Part shown: one piece after another, positions 17,894-25,172 of the stretch
How positions within the stretch are numbered: the first letter of the stretch is position 1
How the letters are laid out: each line of letters begins with the position of its first letter
Assembly: GCA_902469965.1 (NCBI GenBank)
Contig: CABREP010000014.1
Location: 1 to 43,808 of the forward strand
Reading direction: 5' to 3'
DNA from: Egerieimonas sp900552095
GTDB taxonomy: Bacteria > Bacillota > Clostridia > Lachnospirales > Lachnospiraceae
DNA length: 43,808 nucleotides
Notes under the pieces: model-generated
Database searches by the model: none
The model's input: only the letters and a program-made list of their open reading frames with translations
Told to the model about the DNA's origin: nothing
Translations under genes and position numbers: made by a program

Positions 17894-17912
17894 TCGGACA
17901 CCTCCAATTCTG

Positions 17913-17955
17913 ACTCGTTTCTGCTATGTAACGAGACTTCGTTGGTAGTATTATA
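17913..17955 (-). promoter_or_regulatory. Promoter -10 and alternative hairpins before the Asp23 gene
   Basis: On the minus strand TATAAT lies at 17950-17955 with a weak -35. The short leader holds AACGA (17938-17942), TCGTT (17929-17933, inside CTCGTT... read on minus as 17929-17934 region) and AACGAG (17913-17918). The middle element can pair with either flanking one, giving two mutually exclusive hairpins just ahead of GGAGGTG. A regulatory role is speculative. Confidence 0.4.
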
Positions 17956-18006
17956 ACCTGTTTCTCCGGAAAATGAAATAATAATTTGAATTTTTTGTAA
18001 TTTTAC

Positions 18007-18035
18007 TTGCAAAACGGAAGAAGTTCTGCTAGAAT
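18007..18035 (+). promoter_or_regulatory. Sigma-A promoter of rpmB
   Basis: TTGCAA (18007-18012), a 17-bp spacer and TAGAAT (18030-18035) match the sigma-A consensus well. Transcription would begin near 18042, giving a 57-base leader. Confidence 0.8.
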
Positions 18036-18048
18036 AACTATTGTTGCG

Positions 18049-18072
18049 AGTCTGAGGAATCCACTCAAGACT
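18049..18072 (+). promoter_or_regulatory. Stem-loop in the rpmB leader
   Basis: AGTCTGAG (18049-18056) pairs with CTCAAGACT (18064-18072) with one bulged A, leaving a 7-base loop. It lies between the promoter and the AAGGAGG ribosome binding site. It could be a binding site for L28 feedback control, but I know of no established family that it matches. Confidence 0.35.
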
Positions 18073-18098
18073 TATTCTAGCGTCAAGGAGGTGCAATC

Positions 18099-18284
18099 AT
18101 GGCAAAGTGTGCAATTTGTGAAAAAGCTGCTCATTTCGGAAATAACGTGAGTCATTCTCATAGAAGATCCAACAGAATGTGGAAATCCAACGTAAAATCT
18201 GTAAGAGTTAAAGTAAACGGCGCCGCAAAGAGAATGTATGTATGTACTTCTTGTCTCAAGTCCGGCAAAGTTGAAAGAGCATAA
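18099..18284 (+). CDS. rpmB: 50S ribosomal protein L28
   Basis: This is a 61-residue ribosomal protein. It has the L28 core HSHRRSNRMWKSNV and four cysteines (4, 7, 49, 52), so it is the zinc-binding C+ form. AAGGAGG precedes the ATG. The gene stands alone between its own promoter and terminator, divergent from the Asp23-fakA operon, as in many Firmicutes. Confidence 0.98.
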   Translation: MAKCAICEKAAHFGNNVSHSHRRSNRMWKSNVKSVRVKVNGAAKRMYVCTSCLKSGKVERA

Positions 18285-18297
18285 GAATGAATTTAAA

Positions 18298-18324
18298 GGG
18301 AGGCTTTTCAAGCCTCTCTTTTTT
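18298..18324 (+). terminator. Terminator after rpmB
   Basis: A GGGAGGCTT/AAGCCTCTC stem with loop TTC is followed by TTTTTT, 14 bases after the rpmB stop codon. Confidence 0.85.
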
Positions 18325-18334
18325 GTGCATTCTT

Positions 18335-18378
18335 AAAAAGACGATGCCCGGCTGTAAAATTCAGGCATCGTCTTTTTT
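18335..18378. terminator. Terminator after icd (bidirectional)
   Basis: AAAAAGACGATGCC (18335-18348) pairs with GGCATCGTCTTTTT (18364-18377). The stem is perfect and has T-runs on both strands. It ends icd on the minus strand and backs up rpmB termination on the plus strand. Confidence 0.85.
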
Positions 18379-18379
18379 C

Positions 18380-19582
18380 CTATCCTTCCATCCGGCGGCG
18401 GATCGCCAGAATAAAGTCGCGGCTGTTTAATACTTTCGGATCCGGAAGGCTGGTGATAAGAGCCAGGTCTTTCGTCATCTCGCCCTCCTCAATGGTCTGC
18501 ACCGTAGCTTTCTCCAGGCGGTCTGCAAAATCCATCAGTTCCTGATTCTGATCCAGCTCTCCTCTCTTTCTGAGAGCTCCTGTCCAGGCAAAAATAGTTG
18601 CCACGGAATTGGTCGAAGTCTCTTCCCCTTTTAAATGTTTATAATAATGACGCTGTACGGTTCCGTGCGCAGCTTCATACTCAAAATATCCCTGAGGAGA
18701 TACCAGCACGGAAGTCATCATTGCCAGAGAACCAAAAGCGGAGGATACCATATCGCTCATTACATCTCCGTCATAATTCTTGCAGGCCCAGATAAATCCG
18801 CCTTCCGCCTTCATTACGCGGGCTACCGCATCATCAATCAGCGTGTAAAAATAGGTGAGGCCTTCTTTTTCAAACTTCTCCCGGAACTCTTTTTCATAAA
18901 TCTCCTGGAAAATATCCTTGAAAGTATGGTCATACTTTTTGGAAATCGTATCCTTGGTGGCAAACCACAGATCCTGATGCGTGTCAAGCGCATACGTAAA
19001 ACAGCTTCTTGCAAAACTTTCAATAGAAGCATCCAGATTGTGCATTCCCTGCACCACACCGCTCCCCTCAAACTGATGAACCAGCTCTCTGGTCTCACTT
19101 CCATCCTGTGCCGTGTAAACCAGTTCTACTTTTCCCGGTCCTGGGATAACCATCTCTGCATTTTTATAGACATCTCCGTAGGCATGGCGGGCCAGTGTGA
19201 TGGGCTTTTTCCAGTTTCGCACGCAGGGCTCAATCCCCTTGACGATAATAGGCGCGCGGAAAACAGTTCCATCCAGCATGGCACGGATCGTTCCATTGGG
19301 ACTCTTCCACATTTCCTTCAGGTTGTATTCGCTCATTCTCGCCCCGTTGGGAGTGATCGTGGCACATTTTACCGCTACACCGTACTTTTTTGTGGCATTG
19401 GCTGCATCTGCGGTCACCTGATCATCTGTCTCATTTCTGTGTTCCAGGCCGAGATCATAATATTCTGTCTTCAAATCTACAAAAGGAAGCAAAAGTTCTT
19501 CCTTGATCATGCTCCAGAGAATCCGGGTCATCTCATCCCCGTCCATCTCAACCAGCGGTGTGGTCATACCAATTTTTGCCAT
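18380..19582 (-). CDS. icd: NADP-dependent isocitrate dehydrogenase, eukaryotic-type
   Basis: This cytosolic enzyme oxidises isocitrate to 2-oxoglutarate with NADP+, supplying 2-oxoglutarate for glutamate synthesis. The protein has 400 residues and begins MTTPLVEMDGDEMTRILW, the signature of the homodimeric eukaryotic-like subfamily. Other marks are SPNGTIRAMLDGTVFRAPI and the metal/substrate motif NYDGDVMSD. AAGGAGG precedes the ATG and a strong promoter lies about 30 bp upstream. Its product links to the gltA gene at the window end. Confidence 0.95.
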   Translation of the reverse strand: MAKIGMTTPLVEMDGDEMTRILWSMIKEELLLPFVDLKTEYYDLGLEHRNETDDQVTADAANATKKYGVAVKCATITPNGARMSEYNLKEMWKSPNGTIRAMLDGTVFRAPIIVKGIEPCVRNWKKPITLARHAYGDVYKNAEMVIPGPGKVELVYTAQDGSETRELVHQFEGSGVVQGMHNLDASIESFARSCFTYALDTHQDLWFATKDTISKKYDHTFKDIFQEIYEKEFREKFEKEGLTYFYTLIDDAVARVMKAEGGFIWACKNYDGDVMSDMVSSAFGSLAMMTSVLVSPQGYFEYEAAHGTVQRHYYKHLKGEETSTNSVATIFAWTGALRKRGELDQNQELMDFADRLEKATVQTIEEGEMTKDLALITSLPDPKVLNSRDFILAIRRRMEG

Positions 19583-19615
19583 ACCATTTCCTCCTTACTG
19601 TCCTTAGATTCTCCC

Positions 19616-19645
19616 ATTGTACTCCGTAACAGGTTTTCTTGTCAA
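19616..19645 (-). promoter_or_regulatory. Sigma-A promoter of icd
   Basis: On the minus strand TTGACA (19640-19645), an 18-bp spacer and TACAAT (19616-19621) form a strong promoter located just after the end of the upstream S8 peptidase gene. Confidence 0.82.
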
Positions 19646-19651
19646 TGAAAT

Positions 19652-20497
19652 TCAAAGCGACAGAAACTTTTCCCGGTCAAAAGCCCCCCATCCCTGCTGG
19701 TTTTTTCCATAGCCCAGATCCCGGGCTGACTCCCGCAGCAGCATTTTGATCTCCCGGTTGGTAAGCCTGGGATCCTTTTCCAGCATGCATGCCGCAGCTC
19801 CCGCAATCCGCGGGGTAGACATGGAAGTTCCGCTCTTGACTGCATATTTATCCCTTCCCGAAGCCGAGCAGGATGTAATCCCGCTTCCCCAGGTGACAAG
19901 ATCCGGTTTTACCACACATTCTCGGGTGGGACCAATTCCGGAAATGGAATCCTGCCCGGACAGAAGATCGCTGGATCCTACCGTAATCACCTTCCGGCTG
20001 CATCCCGGGGCCGTAATACTGCCAGGCGCAGGCCCCATATTTCCCGCCGCTGTGACTACCACCAGCCCCGCATCCCATACCTCTTCCACCGCCCGGATCA
20101 GCGCACTGTGATTCCTGTTTTTTTCCGTCGTTCCCACTGAAATATTCACCACCCGGATCCCGTATATCTCCCGGTTCTCCAAAACCCAGCGGAGTGCCCG
20201 CACCACATCCTGCTTCTGTCCATTTCCCCTCTGATCCAGAACCTTCAGAACTGCCAGATGAGCCCCCGGCGCCATTCCGCAGTACTTTCCTCCGGAAGCC
20301 GCTCCGCTCCCCGCAAGGATCCCGGCCACATGGGTTCCGTGTCCGTTATCGTCATAACAGCTCCTTCTTCCACTGATAAAATCTTTAAAAACGGCAATTC
20401 TGCCGTCAAAATCCATATGAGGAAAAATCCCGGTATCCAGCACAGCCACGCCAATTCCTTTTCCCGTCCATTTTTTCCTTTCTTTCTGCTCTGCCAT
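19652..20497 (-). CDS. S8 family serine peptidase (subtilisin-like, no signal peptide)
   Basis: This 281-residue protease consists almost only of the catalytic domain. The triad is Asp21 (VAVLDTGI), His53 (NGHGTHVAG) and Ser225 (SGTSMSTP), with the oxyanion Asn in TAAGNMGP. There is no signal peptide or prodomain, so it is expected inside the cell, like intracellular subtilisins, and may need no autoprocessing. It diverges from the Csp-like protease gene across 88 bp. A sporulation or germination role is possible from that neighbour, but unproven. No clear promoter was found. Confidence 0.9.
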   Translation of the reverse strand: MAEQKERKKWTGKGIGVAVLDTGIFPHMDFDGRIAVFKDFISGRRSCYDDNGHGTHVAGILAGSGAASGGKYCGMAPGAHLAVLKVLDQRGNGQKQDVVRALRWVLENREIYGIRVVNISVGTTEKNRNHSALIRAVEEVWDAGLVVVTAAGNMGPAPGSITAPGCSRKVITVGSSDLLSGQDSISGIGPTRECVVKPDLVTWGSGITSCSASGRDKYAVKSGTSMSTPRIAGAAACMLEKDPRLTNREIKMLLRESARDLGYGKNQQGWGAFDREKFLSL

Positions 20498-20585
20498 GTT
20501 CTTCCCGCCTTCTTTTGCTCCCTATATCATATTCCGCATCTCCCCTTTTTGCATATAATGAACCAAAAGAACTACAGGATGACTT

Positions 20586-22289
20586 ATGGCTATTTCCAGT
20601 GAAATGATTCTCTCTAATGACTATGCAGATTTTATTGTTCCGGCATACGCTCTGAGCCAGGAAGATTTTGCTTCCCGCTTCCGCCTGATGAACGGCCAGC
20701 TGATCAATCAGCTTTATGGCATGGTACAGGTGCAGCGCACCGCCCAGTCAGATTCCTTTTTAAACAGCGTACCCTACAGCAGCATTCCCAACCTTTTTAC
20801 CACTTTGGACACCACCAGTCTGGAAGTCTCAGGTATTATCAAAACTCAGCTTCAGCCCGCTTTAAATCTCACTGGACAGGGCGTACTTCTGGGATTTCTC
20901 GACACTGGAATCAATTATACTCATCCGGCTTTCCGAAATCCGGACGGAACGACCAGAATCCTGAAGATCTGGGATCAGACAATCGAAGGAAGTTCCCCGG
21001 ATCCGGAACACTTTTCTTACGGTTCTGTATACACCGCCGCCCAGATTGATCAGGCTCTCACTCTCGAAGATCCCTACTCTCTGGTTCCCTCCAGCGATAC
21101 GGATGGCCATGGAACTTCGCTGGCCGGAGCCGCTGCCGGAAGCATTGCCCCGGCAGGAGAATTCTCAGGAGCCGCTCCCAAAGCCGGTATTCTTATGGTT
21201 AAGTTAAAGCCAGCCAAAGAATATCTGCGCCGGTTTTATTTTGCGGACAGCGCTGCCCCGATTTTCCAGGAAACCGATCTGATGACTGCCATCCAGTTTC
21301 TCACCCGCACCGCCCGGGAAATGAAAATGCCGCTTATCCTCTGTATTGGCCTTGGAAGCAATCAGGGAGATCACTCCGGCTCTACTCCCCTTGAAATCTC
21401 TTTAAACCGTCTGGAAAATCTCTATGGCCTGGCTTCCTTTTGCGCTGCCGGAAATGAAGCCGGACGGGCACATCATTTTCTGGGAAATATACCGGAAGAA
21501 GAAGAATATCAGACGGTAGAACTGGTTGTTCCGGAAGGCTCTCCAGGATTTACGCTGGAACTTTGGGGGCAGTCACCCGAATTATATTCCGTTGGCTTTT
21601 TATCACCCGGCGGAGAAAACATCCCCCGTATCCCCACCCGCCTCTGGCTTCTGGAAGAAATTCCCTTTATCCTGGACCGCACCAAAATCACATTACGCTA
21701 TGAACTAGTCCAGGACACTTCCGGCGGTCAGCTGATTTTTCTGCGCTTTCAGGATCCCAGTCCCGGAATCTGGACAATTCGGGTCTACTCTTCCGGTGCA
21801 TCCGCCGGTATCTACCATATATGGCTTCCTATCACCGGCTTTTCCAATCCGGATATCACCTTTCTGGAACCGGATCCCTACACCACGGTCACTGCTCCCT
21901 GTACGGCACGCTCTTCCATTGCGGCCGGAGCCTACAGCGCCTACAATAACAGTCTTTATCTTCACTCCAGCCGTGGATTTGCCCGGGACGGCAATATCAA
22001 ACCAGAACTCACCGCACCGGGCGTCCAGATCACCGTTCCCGGCCTCCGCACCGGTTATACCCAGCAGACGGGCACCAGTCTCTCCGCCGCTCTTACAGCC
22101 GGTGCCGGCGCTCTTTTAATGGAATGGGGCATGCGCCAGATTCCACCCCGGTATTACACCGCTTCGGAATTGAAAGGTCTTCTGATCCGCGGAGCAGACC
22201 GGGAACCGGAACTGTCCTCCCCCAGCCGGGAATGGGGATACGGCAGACTGAATCTTTATCAGGTCTTTCTGTCCATCACAACTTCCTGA
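20586..22289 (+). CDS. S8 family peptidase, Csp-like germination protease family
   Basis: This 567-residue subtilase lacks a secretion signal. Residues 1-95 resemble a prodomain. The triad appears complete: Asp106 (GFLDTGI), His175 (DTDGHGTS) and Ser498 (TGTSLSAA), with the oxyanion Asn in CAAGNEAG. Between about 305 and 430 lies a beta-rich insert that fits the jelly-roll domain of clostridial CspA/B/C. These process or control the cortex hydrolase SleC during germination. With all three catalytic residues it would be the active CspB-like type. AGGA lies six bases before the ATG. The Csp role is inferred from domain layout. Confidence 0.85.
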   Translation: MAISSEMILSNDYADFIVPAYALSQEDFASRFRLMNGQLINQLYGMVQVQRTAQSDSFLNSVPYSSIPNLFTTLDTTSLEVSGIIKTQLQPALNLTGQGVLLGFLDTGINYTHPAFRNPDGTTRILKIWDQTIEGSSPDPEHFSYGSVYTAAQIDQALTLEDPYSLVPSSDTDGHGTSLAGAAAGSIAPAGEFSGAAPKAGILMVKLKPAKEYLRRFYFADSAAPIFQETDLMTAIQFLTRTAREMKMPLILCIGLGSNQGDHSGSTPLEISLNRLENLYGLASFCAAGNEAGRAHHFLGNIPEEEEYQTVELVVPEGSPGFTLELWGQSPELYSVGFLSPGGENIPRIPTRLWLLEEIPFILDRTKITLRYELVQDTSGGQLIFLRFQDPSPGIWTIRVYSSGASAGIYHIWLPITGFSNPDITFLEPDPYTTVTAPCTARSSIAAGAYSAYNNSLYLHSSRGFARDGNIKPELTAPGVQITVPGLRTGYTQQTGTSLSAALTAGAGALLMEWGMRQIPPRYYTASELKGLLIRGADREPELSSPSREWGYGRLNLYQVFLSITTS

Positions 22290-22307
22290 AAATAAATCTT
22301 TTTTGTA

Positions 22308-22333
22308 ACACTTTTCATTCTCTGCCATATGAT
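22308..22333 (+). promoter_or_regulatory. Possible mother-cell (sigma-K) promoter
   Basis: AC (22308-22309), 16 bases and CATATGAT (22326-22333) fit the sigma-K pattern AC-N16/17-CATAnnnT. The site is 33 bases upstream of the Cys/Gly-rich gene. The motif is short, so chance is possible. Confidence 0.45.
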
Positions 22334-22365
22334 GAAGTGTAAGCAAATTTATTTGGAGGCCAGAT

Positions 22366-22617
22366 ATGAGCGACATTAGTGCAACAAACTGTGGATGCGG
22401 ATGTGATCAGGAGGTTACCAGAAATTTTGGATGCTTCGGCGGAGGAAATAACTGCTGTTCCATCATCTGGATTCTGCTTCTGTTAAACTGCTTCTGCGGC
22501 GACAACTGGAACGGCGGCGGATGCGGATGTGGCAGCGGAAATGACAACAGCTGTATGTGGATCATTCTTCTTCTGCTGTTCTGTGGCGGCGGATGCGGCG
22601 GTGGATGCGGCTGCTGA
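22366..22617 (+). CDS. Cys/Gly-rich miniprotein with two hydrophobic segments
   Basis: This 83-residue protein of unknown function contains 17 Cys and more than 20 Gly residues. It alternates Cys/Gly clusters (NCGCGCD, GGGCGCGSG and the terminal GGCGGGCGC) with two hydrophobic stretches (IIWILLLLNCF, MWIILLLLFC). TTTGGAGG precedes the ATG and a strong terminator follows. Composition recalls disulfide-crosslinked or metal-binding spore surface proteins, and the upstream sigma-K-like motif agrees. I do not recognise a named family. Confidence 0.82.
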   Translation: MSDISATNCGCGCDQEVTRNFGCFGGGNNCCSIIWILLLLNCFCGDNWNGGGCGCGSGNDNSCMWIILLLLFCGGGCGGGCGC

Positions 22618-22626
22618 TTTTTTCAG

Positions 22627-22662
22627 AAGGAAACCGGGGTGTCTCTCCCCGGTTTCCTTTTT
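22627..22662. terminator. Terminator after the Cys/Gly-rich gene
   Basis: AAGGAAACCGGGG pairs with CCCCGGTTTCCTT around a 7-base loop, followed on the plus strand by TTT. It also lies just past the end of the small minus-strand gene, where its U-tract is poorer. Confidence 0.85.
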
Positions 22663-22825
22663 ATCGTTTCCTGCCTTTTTTTCTGTCTCTTCTTTCCTGT
22701 TCCTCCTCCTTTCTCTTTCTTTTCTTCTGGCAGTTCAAATCTATCTCATAAATCGTATTATCCTCAATTACAAGCCTGGTGTCCGTCGTCTTCACGATCC
22801 TGCTTTCCCCTTTTTTCTTTATCAT
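22661..22825 (-). CDS. Small basic protein, 54 residues, unknown function
   Basis: The protein runs from MIKKKGESRIVKTTDT to an extremely Lys/Arg/Glu-rich tail (KKRKRKEEEQERRDRKKGRKR is its last third in part). A short beta-like middle (RLVIEDNTIYEIDLNC) precedes the tail. AGAGGA lies nine bases before the chosen ATG. The frame stays open farther upstream, to 23086, but that part is antisense to another gene and lacks a ribosome binding site. The tail suggests binding to nucleic acid or another polyanion. I do not recognise the family. Confidence 0.55.
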   Translation of the reverse strand: MIKKKGESRIVKTTDTRLVIEDNTIYEIDLNCQKKRKRKEEEQERRDRKKGRKR

Positions 22826-22845
22826 ATGCTTCTTTCCTCTTTCGG

Positions 22846-22874
22846 GCATAGAAAAGATATTTTCAACATATGTT
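22846..22874 (+). promoter_or_regulatory. Possible sigma-E-like promoter in the divergent spacer
   Basis: GCATAGA (22846-22852), 14 bases and CATATGTT (22867-22874) resemble a mother-cell sigma-E promoter, 27 bases before the gene at 22901. CATATG is palindromic and also reads as CATAnnnT-like on the minus strand. Low confidence. Confidence 0.3.
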
Positions 22875-22900
22875 TTTAGAAAAACAGAAAGTATAGTCCT

Positions 22901-23281
22901 ATGGAAGAAGATCAGAAAATAATGACACCGCTGGACCAGATGGTAACTCCGGACAGCCTGCAGATGATAAAAGCGCTTATTCCCTTTCTTCCCCCGGGCG
23001 GACAGCGTTTCCTGTCTGCCTATGCAAAATGCTCGGAACTTCGCAATACGATTCGGCTTTTTGAATCCCCCGGACCGGAAATGCACGTCATGTCTGCCCC
23101 AGCCCCAAATCCCTCTTTCTCCGAACTTCTGCAGGCGTTAAAGCCCTATGCTTCCGGAGAACTCCGGGATTCCCTCGATAATCTTCTGCAGACTTTCTCT
23201 GCTCTTTCCATGTTTCAGGCCTTCTCCGAAATGCAGGAGGAGGTGCCATCCAAGGAGGTAAATGATGAATCAGAACTCTGA
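22901..23281 (+). CDS. Unknown protein, 126 residues, first of a coupled pair
   Basis: This is a soluble, mostly helical protein of unknown function. The N-terminal part (PDSLQMIKALIPFLPPGGQR) and the C-terminal part (SFSELLQALKPYASGELRDSL) look like two amphipathic helical units separated by a Pro-rich linker near 55-70. No good ribosome binding site precedes 22901; the ATG at 22919 is an alternative. Its 3' end overlaps the next gene, so the two are co-expressed. A mother-cell-type promoter is possible. Function not recognised. Confidence 0.75.
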   Translation: MEEDQKIMTPLDQMVTPDSLQMIKALIPFLPPGGQRFLSAYAKCSELRNTIRLFESPGPEMHVMSAPAPNPSFSELLQALKPYASGELRDSLDNLLQTFSALSMFQAFSEMQEEVPSKEVNDESEL

Positions 23282-23549
23282 CTGGACAAAAAATCCTCTT
23301 CTCTCCCGGATTGATCCGGCCAAACTGCAGCTTTTACAGTCTCTTGCAGCAGAAGGAAGCCAGAAGGGACGCAATGACATTGCTTCTTTTCTCACCGCTG
23401 CTGCCGCCACTTCAAAAGAAAAAGGCATGCAGTTTTCCCAGGATGAAATGGCTGCGGTCATAGAAGTGATGAAGATTGGAAAATCTCCGGCAGAAGCTGC
23501 CCGGATCGATCAGATGATCGCCATGATACGCATGCTGAAAAAATCATAA
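23265..23549 (+). CDS. Unknown protein, 94 residues, second of a coupled pair
   Basis: This helical, soluble protein (KNPLLSRIDPAKLQLLQSLA at the N-terminus, MIAMIRMLKKS at the end) has no recognised domain. AAGGAGG at 23252-23258 gives six bases of spacing to the ATG at 23265; the adjacent ATG at 23262 is also possible. It overlaps the upstream gene by 17 bp, suggesting translational coupling and perhaps a complex. A clear terminator follows. Confidence 0.8.
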   Translation: MNQNSDWTKNPLLSRIDPAKLQLLQSLAAEGSQKGRNDIASFLTAAAATSKEKGMQFSQDEMAAVIEVMKIGKSPAEAARIDQMIAMIRMLKKS

Positions 23550-23555
23550 TCACAG

Positions 23556-23582
23556 GCCAGCGTCTCAAAGCGCTGGCTTTTT
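23556..23582 (+). terminator. Terminator after the coupled unknown pair
   Basis: GCCAGCG/CGCTGGC stem with an 8-base loop, followed by TTTTT. Confidence 0.85.
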
Positions 23583-23620
23583 CCAAATGAAAATGCTATA
23601 ATTTTAGCGGAGGTGCTGAA

Positions 23621-23998
23621 ATGACATTTTATGAACAGATGATCCCCGTACTTACTACATTGCTGGAGAATGGCGAGACCTTGCATGCGCCAGTTTATGG
23701 TACGCTGCTGCAAAAACGAGCCTACACTTTCGGCTATTTAGGGTTGACTGAAAATGCACTACTAGTATCCCTTCTTCAGGGCGATTCACAGAACCCAAAA
23801 GGCGGCAGCCGCATCCCTTTCAGCAGTATCCGGCAAATAAAAGTGCGAAAGAGTCTGTTTCCACTGCAATATATTCTCCGAATCTATCTGAAGGATGGAG
23901 ACCGGATAAAGTTCCGAATATCTAAAAAAGTTTATGGTTTTGCTACGCAGGAAGAAAATCTGGACACTTTCCTGGATAAACTGAAAACTTACAGTTGA
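23621..23998 (+). CDS. Unknown protein with PH-like fold
   Basis: This 125-residue soluble protein has alternating beta strands (GYLGLTENALLVSLL, RIPFSSIRQIKVRKS, ILRIYLKDGDRIKFRI) and a final helix (LDTFLDKLKTY). That order resembles bacterial PH/GRAM-like domains. GGAGG lies eight bases before the ATG. The gene is monocistronic, flanked by terminators on both sides. The PH assignment is by pattern only. Confidence 0.75.
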   Translation: MTFYEQMIPVLTTLLENGETLHAPVYGTLLQKRAYTFGYLGLTENALLVSLLQGDSQNPKGGSRIPFSSIRQIKVRKSLFPLQYILRIYLKDGDRIKFRISKKVYGFATQEENLDTFLDKLKTYS

Positions 23999-24026
23999 AG
24001 GAGCTTTCAGAAAATCTTCAATCGTG

Positions 24027-24066
24027 AAAAAAGGAAGGCCAGCCTCATCAGCCAGCCTTCCTTTTC
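24027..24066. terminator. Bidirectional terminator between PH-like gene and cinA
   Basis: GGAAGGC (24033-24039) pairs with GCCTTCC (24055-24061), with extra pairs across a small internal loop. T-runs flank it on both strands. Confidence 0.8.
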
Positions 24067-24083
24067 GTTCTGCAATATAAATT

Positions 24084-24608
24084 CTAACTGTATATCTTCT
24101 GAACAGTCTCACCAAGGAGGCGCAGGGCGGCTTCCGCCGCCTGCCTCCTCACCTCATTTCTGCCGCCCGCAAAGAGGAAACGGCGCACTGTCACATGATC
24201 CCCTGCACAGCAGCCAATATAAACAAGTCCTGCCGGCTGATCTTTTCCGCCCCCGTCTGGTCCCGCAAATCCTGTGACCGACACGCACACATCTGTTCCC
24301 GTCTCCCGGCAGCCCCCTTTGGCCATCTCCCGGGCAGTTTCTTTGCTGACAGCGGTATATTTCCTAAGCGTAGACTTCTTTACACCCAGATACTTCCGCT
24401 TCATCTTATTTGTGTATGTAATCAGTCCTGCTTTCAGCACCTCCGAGGATCCCGGTACATTCACGATCCGCGCCGCCACCAGCCCGCCGGTACAGGACTC
24501 AGCGGTGGAAAGCGTAAGCCCTTTCTCTCTGAGCAGATGAAAAACACGCTCCTCCAGCGGCTGCGCTTCCGTATCAGAACCTTTCTTTTCACAGATTTCC
24601 TCTTCCAT
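24084..24608 (-). CDS. Nicotinamide-nucleotide amidohydrolase (CinA C-terminal domain, PncC type)
   Basis: This 174-residue cytosolic enzyme deamidates NMN to nicotinate mononucleotide in pyridine nucleotide salvage. The signature motifs are TAESCTGGL with the catalytic Ser, PGSSEVLKAGLITYTNKMK and SVTGFAGPDGG. Only the CinA C-terminal domain is present; the N-terminal MoCF-like part of full-length CinA is absent, as in stand-alone PncC. GGGAGG precedes the ATG. It is the last gene of the yicC operon. Confidence 0.93.
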   Translation of the reverse strand: MEEEICEKKGSDTEAQPLEERVFHLLREKGLTLSTAESCTGGLVAARIVNVPGSSEVLKAGLITYTNKMKRKYLGVKKSTLRKYTAVSKETAREMAKGGCRETGTDVCVSVTGFAGPDGGGKDQPAGLVYIGCCAGDHVTVRRFLFAGGRNEVRRQAAEAALRLLGETVQKIYS

Positions 24609-24632
24609 GGTGTATACCTCCCATCCTGGTGA

Positions 24633-25172
24633 TCAGTCCTGCATGGAAATAACCTGACGATTTTTCCACAGATAATCAATCAGCGATACGACCGTCAGAA
24701 CCAGTGCAAGATAAATGAATATCTGCTCTGCAGCTGCAAATCCGCCGCCCAGATCTGCAATCAGAAGAATGATCATAACCATCTGGGAAACCGTCTTAAA
24801 TTTTCCCCAGTAACTGGCTGCGATCACAATCCCGTTGTCTGAGGCGATCAGTCGGAAACCGCTTATAATAAACTCCCGCCCAATGATGATAATGACGATC
24901 CAGGCCGGAAGACGATCCATCTCCACCAGACAGATCATGGCAGAACAGACCAGCAGCTTATCTGCCAGAGGATCCATAAACTTTCCAAAGTTTGTAACCA
25001 GATTGTCTCTTCGGGCGAGATAGCCGTCCAGCGTATCTGTCAGACTGGCTATCACAAAAATTCCCAGCGCGATCCATTTTCCTGCAGTTCCTCCCAGAGG
25101 GGTCAGCATAAATACTACAAAGAAAGGTATGAGAATCACACGCAGAAGCGTTAATTTATTCGGTGTATTCAT
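24633..25172 (-). CDS. pgsA: CDP-diacylglycerol--glycerol-3-phosphate 3-phosphatidyltransferase
   Basis: This 179-residue integral membrane enzyme makes phosphatidylglycerolphosphate, the committed step to phosphatidylglycerol and cardiolipin. The CDP-alcohol phosphotransferase motif DG-x2-AR-x8-G-x3-D-x3-D is complete, from DGYLARR to GKFMDPLAD. About five TM segments follow the usual N-terminus MNTPNKLTLLRV. It overlaps the end of rimO by 17 bp. Confidence 0.95.
   Translation of the reverse strand: MNTPNKLTLLRVILIPFFVVFMLTPLGGTAGKWIALGIFVIASLTDTLDGYLARRDNLVTNFGKFMDPLADKLLVCSAMICLVEMDRLPAWIVIIIIGREFIISGFRLIASDNGIVIAASYWGKFKTVSQMVMIILLIADLGGGFAAAEQIFIYLALVLTVVSLIDYLWKNRQVISMQD

Noticed and set aside
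18635..19648. 337-residue open frame antisense to icd
   Set aside because: It is a shadow of the highly conserved isocitrate dehydrogenase and covers its promoter and ribosome binding site.
22826..23086. Upstream extension of the 54-residue minus-strand gene
   Set aside because: It runs antisense through the 5' part of the coupled pair. No ribosome binding site supports the upstream starts.
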